A stretch of DNA of 9,870 bases from Alphaproteobacteria bacterium (GTDB lineage: Bacteria > Pseudomonadota > Alphaproteobacteria > SP197), in NCBI GenBank assembly GCA_022822575.1, contig JAJEBJ010000234.1, positions 1-9,870 on the forward strand. The letters are read 5' to 3'. A program made the translations under genes and the position numbers. Positions 1-6,586 of the stretch are shown here, piece by piece; position 1 is the first letter of the stretch, and each line of letters starts with the position of its first letter. The notes beneath the pieces were generated by a model. That model did not search any database. It worked only from the letters and a program-made list of their open reading frames with translations, and was not told where the DNA came from.

Positions 1-1030
1 GGGCGAAGGCGCCCACCTGGATGGCCCACTTGCGGTCATCGCCGGCGCTGCCCTCATCGAAGGCGACGCCCTCCGAACCCAGTCCGAGCGACTCCTCCAG
101 GCTGGCGACAAGCGCGTCATCATCGTGGCCACTGTTGAGAGCAGCGCTGAACTGCGCTGCCACGTCGCGCCGTGGATGCGGCGATGGTACGGGCACGGTC
201 CTGTCGTCGGAGGCCGCCGTCACGAAAGCCTTCCGGATCAGGTCCGTCATGAGCCTGTCCCGCGAAATCCGGTCCTTGCCACCGATCACGACGCCAACGA
301 TGCGTCTGCCGTCAACGATGGCTGACGCTGCCAGATTCCATCCAGCCGCTTTCGTGTATCCGGTCTTGAGGCCGTCAACGCCATCGACCCTGTCCAGAAG
401 CTTGTTGTGACTCCTGTAGGTCCTGTCGCCATAGGTGAACGACCGGGTGGAGAAGAGTGGGTAGTACTCCGGAAAGTCGAACTGCAGGCGCAGCGACAGC
501 ACCGCCATGTCACGGGCCGTCGACTTCATGCTCCGGCGGTGCAGGCCCGACGCGTTGGTGAAGACCGTGCGCCGCATGCCCAATTCACGGGCCTTCTGCG
601 TCATCATGGAGGTGAACCCCTCCTCGCTGCCGCCAAGTCCCTCGGCGACTGCCACGGCAACATCGTTGGCCGACTTGATGACGAGAGCCATGATGGCGTC
701 CTCGGCGGAGATCGAACCACCTCTGGGAATGCCGAGTTTCGACGGCACCTGATTGCTCGCCTTGCGTGAAAAGGTGAACCGGGTCTCAGGCGTGATGGTG
801 CCCTTCTCGAGTGCCTCGAACATGAGATAGAGCGTCATCATCTTGGTGAGCGAGGCCGGGTACATCTCCTTGTCCGGCTTGCGCTGGGCGAGCACGTTGC
901 CGTTGGTGGCATCAATCACGAAGTATGTCGTTTCCTTGGCGGCTTCGGCGCCCGTCACACTCGCGAGGAGGCAAAGCACAAGACCTGCCAGGAGGCACCG
1001 GGGGCGGCGAACGGGAAAACGACCGGCCAT
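1..1030 (-). CDS. D-alanyl-D-alanine carboxypeptidase (penicillin-binding protein, S11 family) with C-terminal SPOR domain, 3' end missing
   Basis: This serine DD-carboxypeptidase removes the terminal D-Ala from peptidoglycan stem peptides in the periplasm. The start is ATG at 1030, with AGGGG seven bases upstream; 343 residues lie in the window and the gene runs off the left edge. Residues 1-30 form a signal peptide: basic RRPR, a hydrophobic core, then an AEA cleavage site. All three family motifs are present: SLTK at 60-63 (nucleophile Ser60, Lys63), SAN at 120-122 and KTG at 222-224. After the catalytic domain a poorly conserved linker (about 272-333) leads into WAIQVGAF (335-342), the typical opening of a SPOR domain, which binds denuded glycan at the septum. 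SPOR-tailed carboxypeptidases are known from alphaproteobacteria. It is the last gene on the minus strand here and stands apart from the amidase by 235 bases. Whether it is a DacA, DacC or DacF type cannot be settled from the sequence. Confidence 0.93.
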   Translation of the reverse strand, partial: MAGRFPVRRPRCLLAGLVLCLLASVTGAEAAKETTYFVIDATNGNVLAQRKPDKEMYPASLTKMMTLYLMFEALEKGTITPETRFTFSRKASNQVPSKLGIPRGGSISAEDAIMALVIKSANDVAVAVAEGLGGSEEGFTSMMTQKARELGMRRTVFTNASGLHRRSMKSTARDMAVLSLRLQFDFPEYYPLFSTRSFTYGDRTYRSHNKLLDRVDGVDGLKTGYTKAAGWNLAASAIVDGRRIVGVVIGGKDRISRDRLMTDLIRKAFVTAASDDRTVPVPSPHPRRDVAAQFSAALNSGHDDDALVASLEESLGLGSEGVAFDEGSAGDDRKWAIQVGAFA

Positions 1031-1138
1031 CAACGATCCCCTGATGTTTGGCTCTGGCTCATTACAGACGATGAAGCGTGCCAGTCCAGCAATTCCTCCA
1101 CAGATCCCGGGATAGAATCAAAACAGGAAGCCCTTCCA

Positions 1139-1166
1139 ACCATACCGTGAGGATTTTTCGAACCAA
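1139..1166 (-). promoter_or_regulatory. Possible sigma-70-type promoter for the carboxypeptidase gene
   Basis: On the minus strand, TTGGTT (1166-1161) and TATGGT (1144-1139) are separated by 16 bases, which fits a housekeeping promoter. It would give a leader of about 100 bases before the ATG at 1030. The surrounding 1031-1265 gap looks less GC-rich than its neighbours and holds no credible gene. The match is only approximate and is an inference. Confidence 0.25.
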
Positions 1167-1265
1167 TCCAGCCAAATTCCCTGCATGTTGTAGATCCTGT
1201 TCTGAGAGCGCCCAGCGATTCCGACAATTCATCCACAGGCCGGCCATACCTGATGGCGGTGGATG

Positions 1266-2684
1266 TCAGCCAGCAGCGCGCCCCGCAGTGGGCCATGACG
1301 AGAGCGTCGGGAACCGCTCCTGGTAGGCGGCGCCCGCCCTCAGAACGAGGGCATCGGCCTGGCGCCGCCCCACGATCTGCAGGCCCACCGGCAGGCCTTC
1401 CGCGGTAAATCCACACGGCACCGACAGGGCTGGCTGTCCGGTAAGGTTGAAGGGCCAGGTGAATGGCGTCCACGTGTACCAGCGTTCATGGGGCCAGCCT
1501 GACGGAATCTCGCGGCCCACCTCGAAGGCGGCAATGGGCAGGGTGGGCGTCACGAGAAGGTCGAAGCGTTCGAGGAGAGTGCCGACATTTGCCGAGTAGC
1601 GCATGCGTGTCCGCTCGGCCTCGACCAGGTCGACCGCCCTGATGGTTTCACCTTCGGCGGCAATCCTGGTGAGACCATAGTCGAGAAACCGCCGCCGGTG
1701 CCGGCTTTGGGTGCGGATGGCCGCAGCGGCGGCGGCATACCACAGGGTGCGGAAGGCCTCCTCGGCCTTCGGCACGTCGAATTCGATGGTCTCGACCTCC
1801 ATGCCGAGATCGCCCAGACCGCGCACCGCCTGATCCACCGTCTCTGCGACTTCAGGCGTCACCCTGATGTGACCGAGATCGCGGCTGTAGGCAACCCTCA
1901 GACCGGTCACGGAGCGCTGTGTCTCCGCGAGATGGTCGACGCCGCTTTCGGCAAGCGACCACGGGTCACGCGCATCAGGTTTGCCGATCACATCGAGAAG
2001 CAGGGCCGCGTCATTCACCGTCCGGGCCATCGGTCCGACGTGGGAAAGCGTGCCATAGAGCCCCGGTGGCCAGGCCGCCACCCTGCCGAAGGTCGGCTTG
2101 AGACCGACAATGCCGCAGAACGAGGCCGGAATGCGTACCGAACCCCCACCATCCGTGCCGAGCGCCAGGGGACCGACACCGCAGGCCACGGCTGCGGCGG
2201 CGCCGCCGCTTGAACCACCCGGTGTCATGCGCAGGTTCCACGGATTGCGCGTCTGCCCGTGAAGCGGACTGTCGGTGACACCCTTCCAGCCCATCTCCGG
2301 CGTTGTCGTCATGCCGATGAAAAGCGCGCCGGATTCGCGAAGTCGCGCGACAGCGGGGGCATCATCGGTCCAAGGCTGCCTGGCATCCACCGCCTTGGAG
2401 CCCATACGCGTCGGCCAGTCCCTTAATCTCAGGACCTCCTTGACGCTTGTCGGCACGCCGTCGAGAGGACCGAGTGGCGCACCCTTCACCCAGCGCTCTT
2501 CCGATCTGGCTGCCGCCTCCCGGAATGCCTCGTCGTCACGATGGCAGAAGGCATTGAGATTGCCATCCACTTCGTCGAGGCGGGCGAGCACGGCATCGGC
2601 GACGTCGACGGGTGACAACTCGCGGGCCTCGTAGTGCCGGACGAGGTCAAGCGCTGTCAGCCGATACAGGTCGTCTGTCGGCAT
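1266..2684 (-). CDS. Amidase signature (AS) family hydrolase
   Basis: This 472-residue protein belongs to the amidase signature family, cytoplasmic Ser-cisSer-Lys hydrolases that cleave amides to a carboxylate and ammonia or an amine. The catalytic residues are visible: Lys82 in TSVKEV, cis-Ser158 in GGSSGG and nucleophile Ser182 in TDGGGSVRIP. The 24-residue spacing between the two serines is the family norm. The length is also normal. I chose ATG at 2684, although an in-frame start exists at 2741, because it overlaps the upstream stop as TGATG and the extra N-terminal residues look unlike an amidase. It is the second gene of a coupled pair with the acyl-CoA hydratase. The substrate cannot be read from the sequence. 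A GatA role is unlikely because no gatB or gatC lies next to it. A bacterial acylamide, indoleacetamide-like or polyamide hydrolase are all possible. Confidence 0.92.
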   Translation of the reverse strand: MPTDDLYRLTALDLVRHYEARELSPVDVADAVLARLDEVDGNLNAFCHRDDEAFREAAARSEERWVKGAPLGPLDGVPTSVKEVLRLRDWPTRMGSKAVDARQPWTDDAPAVARLRESGALFIGMTTTPEMGWKGVTDSPLHGQTRNPWNLRMTPGGSSGGAAAAVACGVGPLALGTDGGGSVRIPASFCGIVGLKPTFGRVAAWPPGLYGTLSHVGPMARTVNDAALLLDVIGKPDARDPWSLAESGVDHLAETQRSVTGLRVAYSRDLGHIRVTPEVAETVDQAVRGLGDLGMEVETIEFDVPKAEEAFRTLWYAAAAAAIRTQSRHRRRFLDYGLTRIAAEGETIRAVDLVEAERTRMRYSANVGTLLERFDLLVTPTLPIAAFEVGREIPSGWPHERWYTWTPFTWPFNLTGQPALSVPCGFTAEGLPVGLQIVGRRQADALVLRAGAAYQERFPTLSSWPTAGRAAG

Positions 2685-2686
2685 CA
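2682..2686 (-). other. TGATG stop/start overlap coupling hydratase and amidase
   Basis: The TGA that ends the hydratase (2686-2684) shares its last base with the ATG of the amidase (2684-2682). A GGAA lies just upstream as a weak ribosome binding site. This arrangement usually means the downstream gene is translated by re-initiating ribosomes, so the two proteins are probably made together. Confidence 0.8.
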
Positions 2687-3523
2687 CGTAAATTCCAGTT
2701 CCGCCGACGTCGCCAGACCGCCAGCTGAATCCTCGATCCACAATCTGAGACTGCCGCCGGTTTCCGGCTTTCCACAGACAAGAAAGGGGTGCGGAGCGAA
2801 GAGCGGCGCCACCCCGCGGTAACGAAAGTGCCTGATGCGGCGTTCCGGACAGGCCCTTTCCGCGAGGTCAAGCAACAGAAGCGCCTGCATCGGCCCATGC
2901 ACGACAAGATCGGGATAGGCTTCCTCGTTGCGACAGTACTCAACGTCGTAGTGGATTCGGTGGGCATTGAACGTCAGTGCCGAAAAGCGAAAAAGCAGTA
3001 CAGGATCGGCGACAACGCTGCGCTGCCAGACTGCGTCCTGCGGAGGCGCCACACGCCGCACCTCCCCGGAGGATCCGGGTGCGTCACGAAACACGAGATT
3101 GCGAACCTCGATGACCGCGTCCTGGTCGTCCTGGGCAATGCGGTGTTCCGTGGTGACAAAACAGAGATCTCCGGAGCGCCCCCTCTTCCTCTCGACGCCG
3201 GTGATGGTGATTGTCTGGCGTGCCGGCCGGCCAAGAACCAGATCGCGTTCGAACGTGAATGAACCACCGGCCCACATCCTGCGGGGGAGACCGGTGTCGG
3301 GAATCAACTCACCCGGGGTCGTTCGCCCGTCGCGACCAATGCGGGATGTTGGTGGAGAATCAAGAAAGTAGAGCAGAGTCCAGCCGCAGGGGAGCCGGGC
3401 GCCGCTCGCAAGATCGGCGGCATCCCTGTCGAATGTGGCGGCGAGGTGACGTGCGGGCGTCAGTTCCAACACGTCCACCGATTCCCGGCTCCTTCCGACG
3501 GCATCGCAGGGTGCGGCCATCAT
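2684..3523 (-). CDS. HTD2/MaoC-type (FAS1-like dehydratase) acyl-CoA hydratase, mesaconyl-C4-CoA hydratase-like
   Basis: This 279-residue protein looks like the double-hotdog HTD2 group, which includes mesaconyl-C4-CoA and itaconyl-CoA hydratases. It would add or remove water at an acyl-CoA double bond in the cytoplasm. The N-terminal half (about 16-150) has the family pattern of LPCGWTLLYFL followed by a GELIPDTGLPRRMWAGG stretch (71-87). The C-terminal hotdog carries the active-site segment FSALTFNAHRIHYD (180-193), including Asn186, His188, His191 and Asp193, then the VVHGPMQALLLL helix. The start is ATG at 3523 with AGGGAG five bases upstream; ATG at 3520 is an alternative. The open frame continues upstream, but that part is antisense to the TerC gene and is not protein-like. 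It is translationally coupled to the amidase. The exact CoA ester is unknown; the family call is firm and the substrate is inferred. Confidence 0.85.
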   Translation of the reverse strand: MMAAPCDAVGRSRESVDVLELTPARHLAATFDRDAADLASGARLPCGWTLLYFLDSPPTSRIGRDGRTTPGELIPDTGLPRRMWAGGSFTFERDLVLGRPARQTITITGVERKRGRSGDLCFVTTEHRIAQDDQDAVIEVRNLVFRDAPGSSGEVRRVAPPQDAVWQRSVVADPVLLFRFSALTFNAHRIHYDVEYCRNEEAYPDLVVHGPMQALLLLDLAERACPERRIRHFRYRGVAPLFAPHPFLVCGKPETGGSLRLWIEDSAGGLATSAELEFT

Positions 3524-3595
3524 ACGTTCTCCCTTGTGAAGCCTTTCCTCTTGCCACATGTTGCCGCCCGGAACCATCCACCCGGCGAGAGCGAC
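3524..3595. promoter_or_regulatory. Divergent intergenic region between hydratase and TerC genes
   Basis: These 72 bases separate two genes read in opposite directions, so promoters for both should lie in or near them. For the plus strand, TTGTGA (3534-3539) and CATGTT (3557-3562) are 17 bases apart and could be a weak promoter for the TerC gene. The hydratase ribosome binding site AGGGAG (minus strand, 3534-3529) overlaps that -35 box. I see no structure resembling the yybP-ykoY manganese riboswitch that precedes some TerC genes. Confidence 0.4.
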
Positions 3596-4231
3596 GTGAC
3601 AGACTTGTTTGATCCGACGGACCCTGCCCAGCTCTCCGCTTTCCTGTCCATCATTGTCATCGACATCGTCCTCTCCGGCGACAATGCCATCGTGATCGGC
3701 ATGGCCGTGGCCGGCCTCCCCCCTATCCTGCGGCGCAGGGCCATCATCATCGGCATCGTTGCCGCAACCGTTCTGCGCATCTGCTTCGCCCTGATCGTGG
3801 TCGAACTCCTGAACGTCGTCGGCCTTCTCCTTGTCGGCGGACTGCTGCTCGCCTGGGTGTGCTGGCGCATGTGGCGTGATATCCGCAGCGGCAGGCTCAC
3901 CAGCGATCCGGAGCCCATCCCGAGTACCCATGCCACCGCCAATGGCCGCAAGACAACAACCATCCGCCACGCCCTCGTGCTGATCGTCGTCGCCGATGTA
4001 TCCATGTCCCTGGACAATGTGCTTGCTGTCGGAGGTGCCGCGCAGGGACACCATGTCCTCCTGGTGTTCGGTCTCGTCCTTTCCATCATCCTGATGGCCG
4101 TGGCGGCGAACTTCATCGCCAGGCTTCTTCATCGCCACCACTGGATTGCCTACATCGGACTTGCAGTTCTGATGTGGGTCACCGGCGACATGATCTGGCG
4201 CGGATCCATGCAGATTCTTGACCACCTCTAG
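3596..4231 (+). CDS. TerC-family integral membrane protein (YjbE-like putative metal exporter)
   Basis: This 211-residue inner-membrane protein belongs to the TerC family, several members of which (Alx, MeeF, MeeY) are linked to manganese export. Hydrophobic segments fall at about 12-40, 48-70, 74-93, 123-148, 153-176 and 183-203. The hallmark motif occurs twice, as DIVLSGDNAIVIG (23-35) and DVSMSLDNVLAVG (134-146), placing Asp23/Asp134, Asp29/Asp140 and Asn30/Asn141 exactly 111 residues apart. That fits an internally duplicated, pseudo-symmetric transporter. A polar loop (about 94-122) joins the halves. I chose GTG at 3596, after a weak GAGAG. The longer ATG start at 3446 would run 78 bases into the divergent hydratase gene and adds a non-family N-terminus; TTG at 3605 is another option. 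It converges on ugd with 44 bases between them and no clear terminator. Metal specificity is not visible. Confidence 0.88.
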   Translation: MTDLFDPTDPAQLSAFLSIIVIDIVLSGDNAIVIGMAVAGLPPILRRRAIIIGIVAATVLRICFALIVVELLNVVGLLLVGGLLLAWVCWRMWRDIRSGRLTSDPEPIPSTHATANGRKTTTIRHALVLIVVADVSMSLDNVLAVGGAAQGHHVLLVFGLVLSIILMAVAANFIARLLHRHHWIAYIGLAVLMWVTGDMIWRGSMQILDHL

Positions 4232-4275
4232 TACCTGCCGCTCCTCTTCTGGCCACGAGGACAGTCGCCAACCGG

Positions 4276-5595
4276 TCAGGGTGACGGATCAAGATGACCG
4301 AGGCCGATGCCATGGTAGGCGAAACCGGCATCAACGATGTCGGCGGCACTGTACATGTTGCGCAAGTCGATCATGAGGGGTCGGTTCAGGACTGATTTGA
4401 GCCGCGCCAGGTCGAGAGACCGGAACTCGTTCCACTCCGTGACGATGACTAGGGCATCTGCCCCGGCTGCCGCCTCGTAGGGACCGGCACAGGTCACCAG
4501 CCCTTCCAGGGACTTGCTGGCGGCCTCCATGGCGACCGGATCGAAGGCTCTTACTCCCACGCCGCGATCGAGCAGCTCCGATGCAATGACGAGACTTGGC
4601 GATTCACGGATGTCGTCCGTGTCCGGCTTGAAACTCAGACCGAGGAGCGCCACCGTCCTTCCAGTCGTACCGCCGAGCAGGGATACGATGCGCTGGGCCA
4701 TCGAACGCTTGCGACCGGCATTGGCGGCAATCACCGCCTCGATAATGGTGAGCGGCGCACCGCTCTCCCTAGCCCCTCCCGTAAGCGCCCGTGTGTCCTT
4801 GGGGAAGCAGCTGCCGCCGTAACCCGGTCCGGGGTGGAGAAAACGGTCGCCGATCCGGCCATCGAGACCGATGCCAAGGGCCACGTCAAGGACGTTGGCG
4901 CCAACGCTCTCGCAGTAGTCGGCCATCTCGTTGATGAAGGCGATCTTGGTCGCGAGAAAGCTGTTGGCCGCGTACTTGATGAGTTCCGCCGTTTCCCGCG
5001 AAGTATGCAGGATCGGCGTGCGTTCAAAGAAGAGGGGGCTGTAGATCTCGTCCATCAGACGCGCCGCCCGCTCGCTCTCGCTGCCGACGATGATACGATC
5101 GGGACGCAGGAAATCTCTCACAGCCGAGCCTTCACGCAGGAACTCCGGATTCGAGACGACATCGAACTCCGCCCGGGGCCGTACCCGCCTCATCACATCC
5201 TCGACCCGGCGGCCGGTACCGACGGGGACCGTCGACTTGGTGACAATCACGGCGTAGCGCTCGATGACCCGCGCCACCTCCTCGGCAGCGTTGAACACGA
5301 AGCTGAGGTCGGCCTTGCCGTCGCCGCGGTGACCCGGTGTGCCAACGGCGATGAAGACGGCGTCCGACTCTCTCACCGACGGCGCCAGTTCCGTGGTGAA
5401 CGTCAGGCGTCCGGCTTCGGCATTGCGGTTCACCAGACGCGGCAGACCGGGTTCGTAGATGGGAACCTCACCCGACTGCAGGCGGGCAACCCTCCCGTCA
5501 TCCCGATCAACACAGACGACATCGATGCCAAATTCGGAAAAGCAGGCGCCGGACACCAGTCCGACATAACCGGCGCCCACCATGGTGATACGCAT
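4276..5595 (-). CDS. ugd: UDP-glucose 6-dehydrogenase
   Basis: This 439-residue cytoplasmic enzyme oxidises UDP-glucose to UDP-glucuronate with two NAD+, supplying precursors for capsule, exopolysaccharide or LPS sugars. The length is typical. The N-terminal Rossmann fold opens with GAGYVGL (7-13) and Asp30 ends its second strand. The central segment includes VSNPEFLREGSAV (147-159) and the ELIKYAANSF helix with Lys207 and Asn211. Catalytic Cys263 lies in GYGGSCFPKD (258-267), and the C-terminal UDP-binding domain has LGLSFKPDTDDIRESP (318-333). No key residue is missing. The start is ATG at 5595, needed to keep the first beta strand; its GAGG lies only two bases upstream, closer than ideal, while an in-frame ATG at 5583 would cut that strand. 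It is downstream of the J-domain gene by 67 bases, so cotranscription is possible but unproven. No glycosyltransferases are nearby. Confidence 0.96.
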   Translation of the reverse strand: MRITMVGAGYVGLVSGACFSEFGIDVVCVDRDDGRVARLQSGEVPIYEPGLPRLVNRNAEAGRLTFTTELAPSVRESDAVFIAVGTPGHRGDGKADLSFVFNAAEEVARVIERYAVIVTKSTVPVGTGRRVEDVMRRVRPRAEFDVVSNPEFLREGSAVRDFLRPDRIIVGSESERAARLMDEIYSPLFFERTPILHTSRETAELIKYAANSFLATKIAFINEMADYCESVGANVLDVALGIGLDGRIGDRFLHPGPGYGGSCFPKDTRALTGGARESGAPLTIIEAVIAANAGRKRSMAQRIVSLLGGTTGRTVALLGLSFKPDTDDIRESPSLVIASELLDRGVGVRAFDPVAMEAASKSLEGLVTCAGPYEAAAGADALVIVTEWNEFRSLDLARLKSVLNRPLMIDLRNMYSAADIVDAGFAYHGIGLGHLDPSP

Positions 5596-5662
5596 TCCTC
5601 GAGTGTCCCGTCAGGCTGCTACAGGGAGTGCACTTACAGCAAACCGTGGGCCCGCGTCATCG

Positions 5663-6097
5663 TCAGCGTCCGGCCATCAGGACGTCTCTCGCCTCGTTGA
5701 TCCGCCGGGCGAACCAGGCAGAGCCACCCTTGTCGGGATGATGCTCCGCCATCATCCGACGGTAGGCTTCGGTGATCGTCTTCTCGTCGGCATCCGCGGC
5801 AACACCGAGAATCTCGGCGGCTTCGGCAACACTCATGGTGGATGCTGAAGGGCGCGGTCCAGCATGGAATCCGCGCGGTCTCCTCCAGGGAAAGAGCAGT
5901 GGAAACAACATGAGACCGACCATCAGTGCGGCGCGGAACTGCCCCGTGGCCGCCAGTACGCCAATCCCGCCAACGATTGCCGCCGTGAGGATCCACTTGG
6001 CCCAGCGCAGCACGGTTGAGGCACGCGCGTTGACGCCGATCCAGGCCAGTGCCCAGACCAGAAGAACTCCGCCAATCGCCGCAAGCAACCAGTTCAC
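5663..6097 (-). CDS. Membrane-anchored J-domain protein (Tim14/TimB-like)
   Basis: This 144-residue protein has a hydrophobic N-terminal part with probable membrane segments at about 3-23, 33-52 and 56-70, then a basic RRPR stop-transfer stretch and a short linker. A C-terminal J domain occupies about 88-142. The HPD signature that stimulates Hsp70 ATPase is at 120-122, within HHPDKGGS. The closing INEARDVL (133-140) resembles mitochondrial Pam18/Tim14 and its alphaproteobacterial relative TimB, rather than full-length DnaJ; there is no Gly/Phe region or zinc finger. It probably recruits DnaK to the inner-membrane face for an unknown client. The start is GTG at 6097, seven bases after the smpB stop, so it is probably in the smpB transcript. 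The ribosome binding site is weak. The family is clear; the client is not. Confidence 0.88.
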   Translation of the reverse strand: MNWLLAAIGGVLLVWALAWIGVNARASTVLRWAKWILTAAIVGGIGVLAATGQFRAALMVGLMLFPLLFPWRRPRGFHAGPRPSASTMSVAEAAEILGVAADADEKTITEAYRRMMAEHHPDKGGSAWFARRINEARDVLMAGR

Positions 6098-6104
6098 GGC
6101 GGCA

Positions 6105-6578
6105 TCATCCGCGATCGCGCATCAGGCGTTCCTTCTGGCGCTTCCATTCCCTCTCCCGGATGGCAGCCCGCTTGTCGTGGGCTTGCTTGCCCTTCCCCAG
6201 GCCAAGCTCGACCTTGGCGACACCCCTGGGGTTGAAGTAGATGCTGAGTGGAACAAGCGTGTAGCCGCGGCGACTGACGGCGCCGGCCAGCCTTTCGATC
6301 TCGCGGCGGTGAAGGAGCAGCTTGCGCGGCCGTTCAGGCTCATGATTGTCGCGGCCCGCCTGTTGCCAGGGCGAGATATGGCAGTCCTCGAGCCAGACTT
6401 CCCGATCCCGTTCCCTCGCGAAGGCCCCGTTGATGTTGGCGCGCCCGGCACGCAGCGACTGTGTCTCGCTGCCGGTCAGGACAATGCCAGCCTCGATCCG
6501 GTCCTCGATGGCGTAGTCGCGGAATGCCTTGCGGTTGCGGGCGACCGTCGTCCCCACCGGGATGTTCTTGCCCGCCAT
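6105..6578 (-). CDS. smpB: SsrA-binding protein SmpB (trans-translation)
   Basis: SmpB binds tmRNA (SsrA) and takes it to stalled ribosomes, where its C-terminal tail fills the decoding channel so that the nascent chain is tagged for proteolysis. This 157-residue protein has normal length. It shows the conserved core LTGSETQSLRAGRAN (34-48), the NHEPERPRKLLLH stretch (78-90), TLVPLSIYF (107-115), and the KGK...DKR segment (129-137). The tail from 136 on is strongly basic, as expected. The start is ATG at 6578, eight bases after the dapA stop. No strong Shine-Dalgarno precedes it, which suggests coupling to dapA translation. The dapA-smpB order is common in alphaproteobacteria. The ssrA gene itself is not in the window. 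Confidence 0.97.
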   Translation of the reverse strand: MAGKNIPVGTTVARNRKAFRDYAIEDRIEAGIVLTGSETQSLRAGRANINGAFARERDREVWLEDCHISPWQQAGRDNHEPERPRKLLLHRREIERLAGAVSRRGYTLVPLSIYFNPRGVAKVELGLGKGKQAHDKRAAIREREWKRQKERLMRDRG

Positions 6579-6586
6579 TCCACGTG

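Noticed and set aside
1062..1247. Small 61-residue minus-strand frame in the gap before the carboxypeptidase
   Set aside because: It has no recognisable motif or clear ribosome binding site and overlaps the likely promoter region, so I treat it as noncoding.
1246..1260. Small hairpin GCCAT/ATGGC just after the amidase stop
   Set aside because: A 5-bp stem with no T-run is expected by chance in GC-rich sequence.
3524..4225. N-terminal extension of the hydratase reading frame to a 513-residue protein starting at 4225
   Set aside because: The extra part is antisense to the TerC gene, has a highly polar composition with no family likeness, and a good ribosome binding site precedes ATG 3523.
4232..4275. 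Terminator between the convergent TerC and ugd genes
   Set aside because: Only a 5-bp TCCTC/GAGGA stem with a 10-base loop and no T-run is visible, which is too weak to call.
4834..5700. 288-residue plus-strand open frame antisense to ugd
   Set aside because: It lies opposite a fully conserved ugd and shows no family features.
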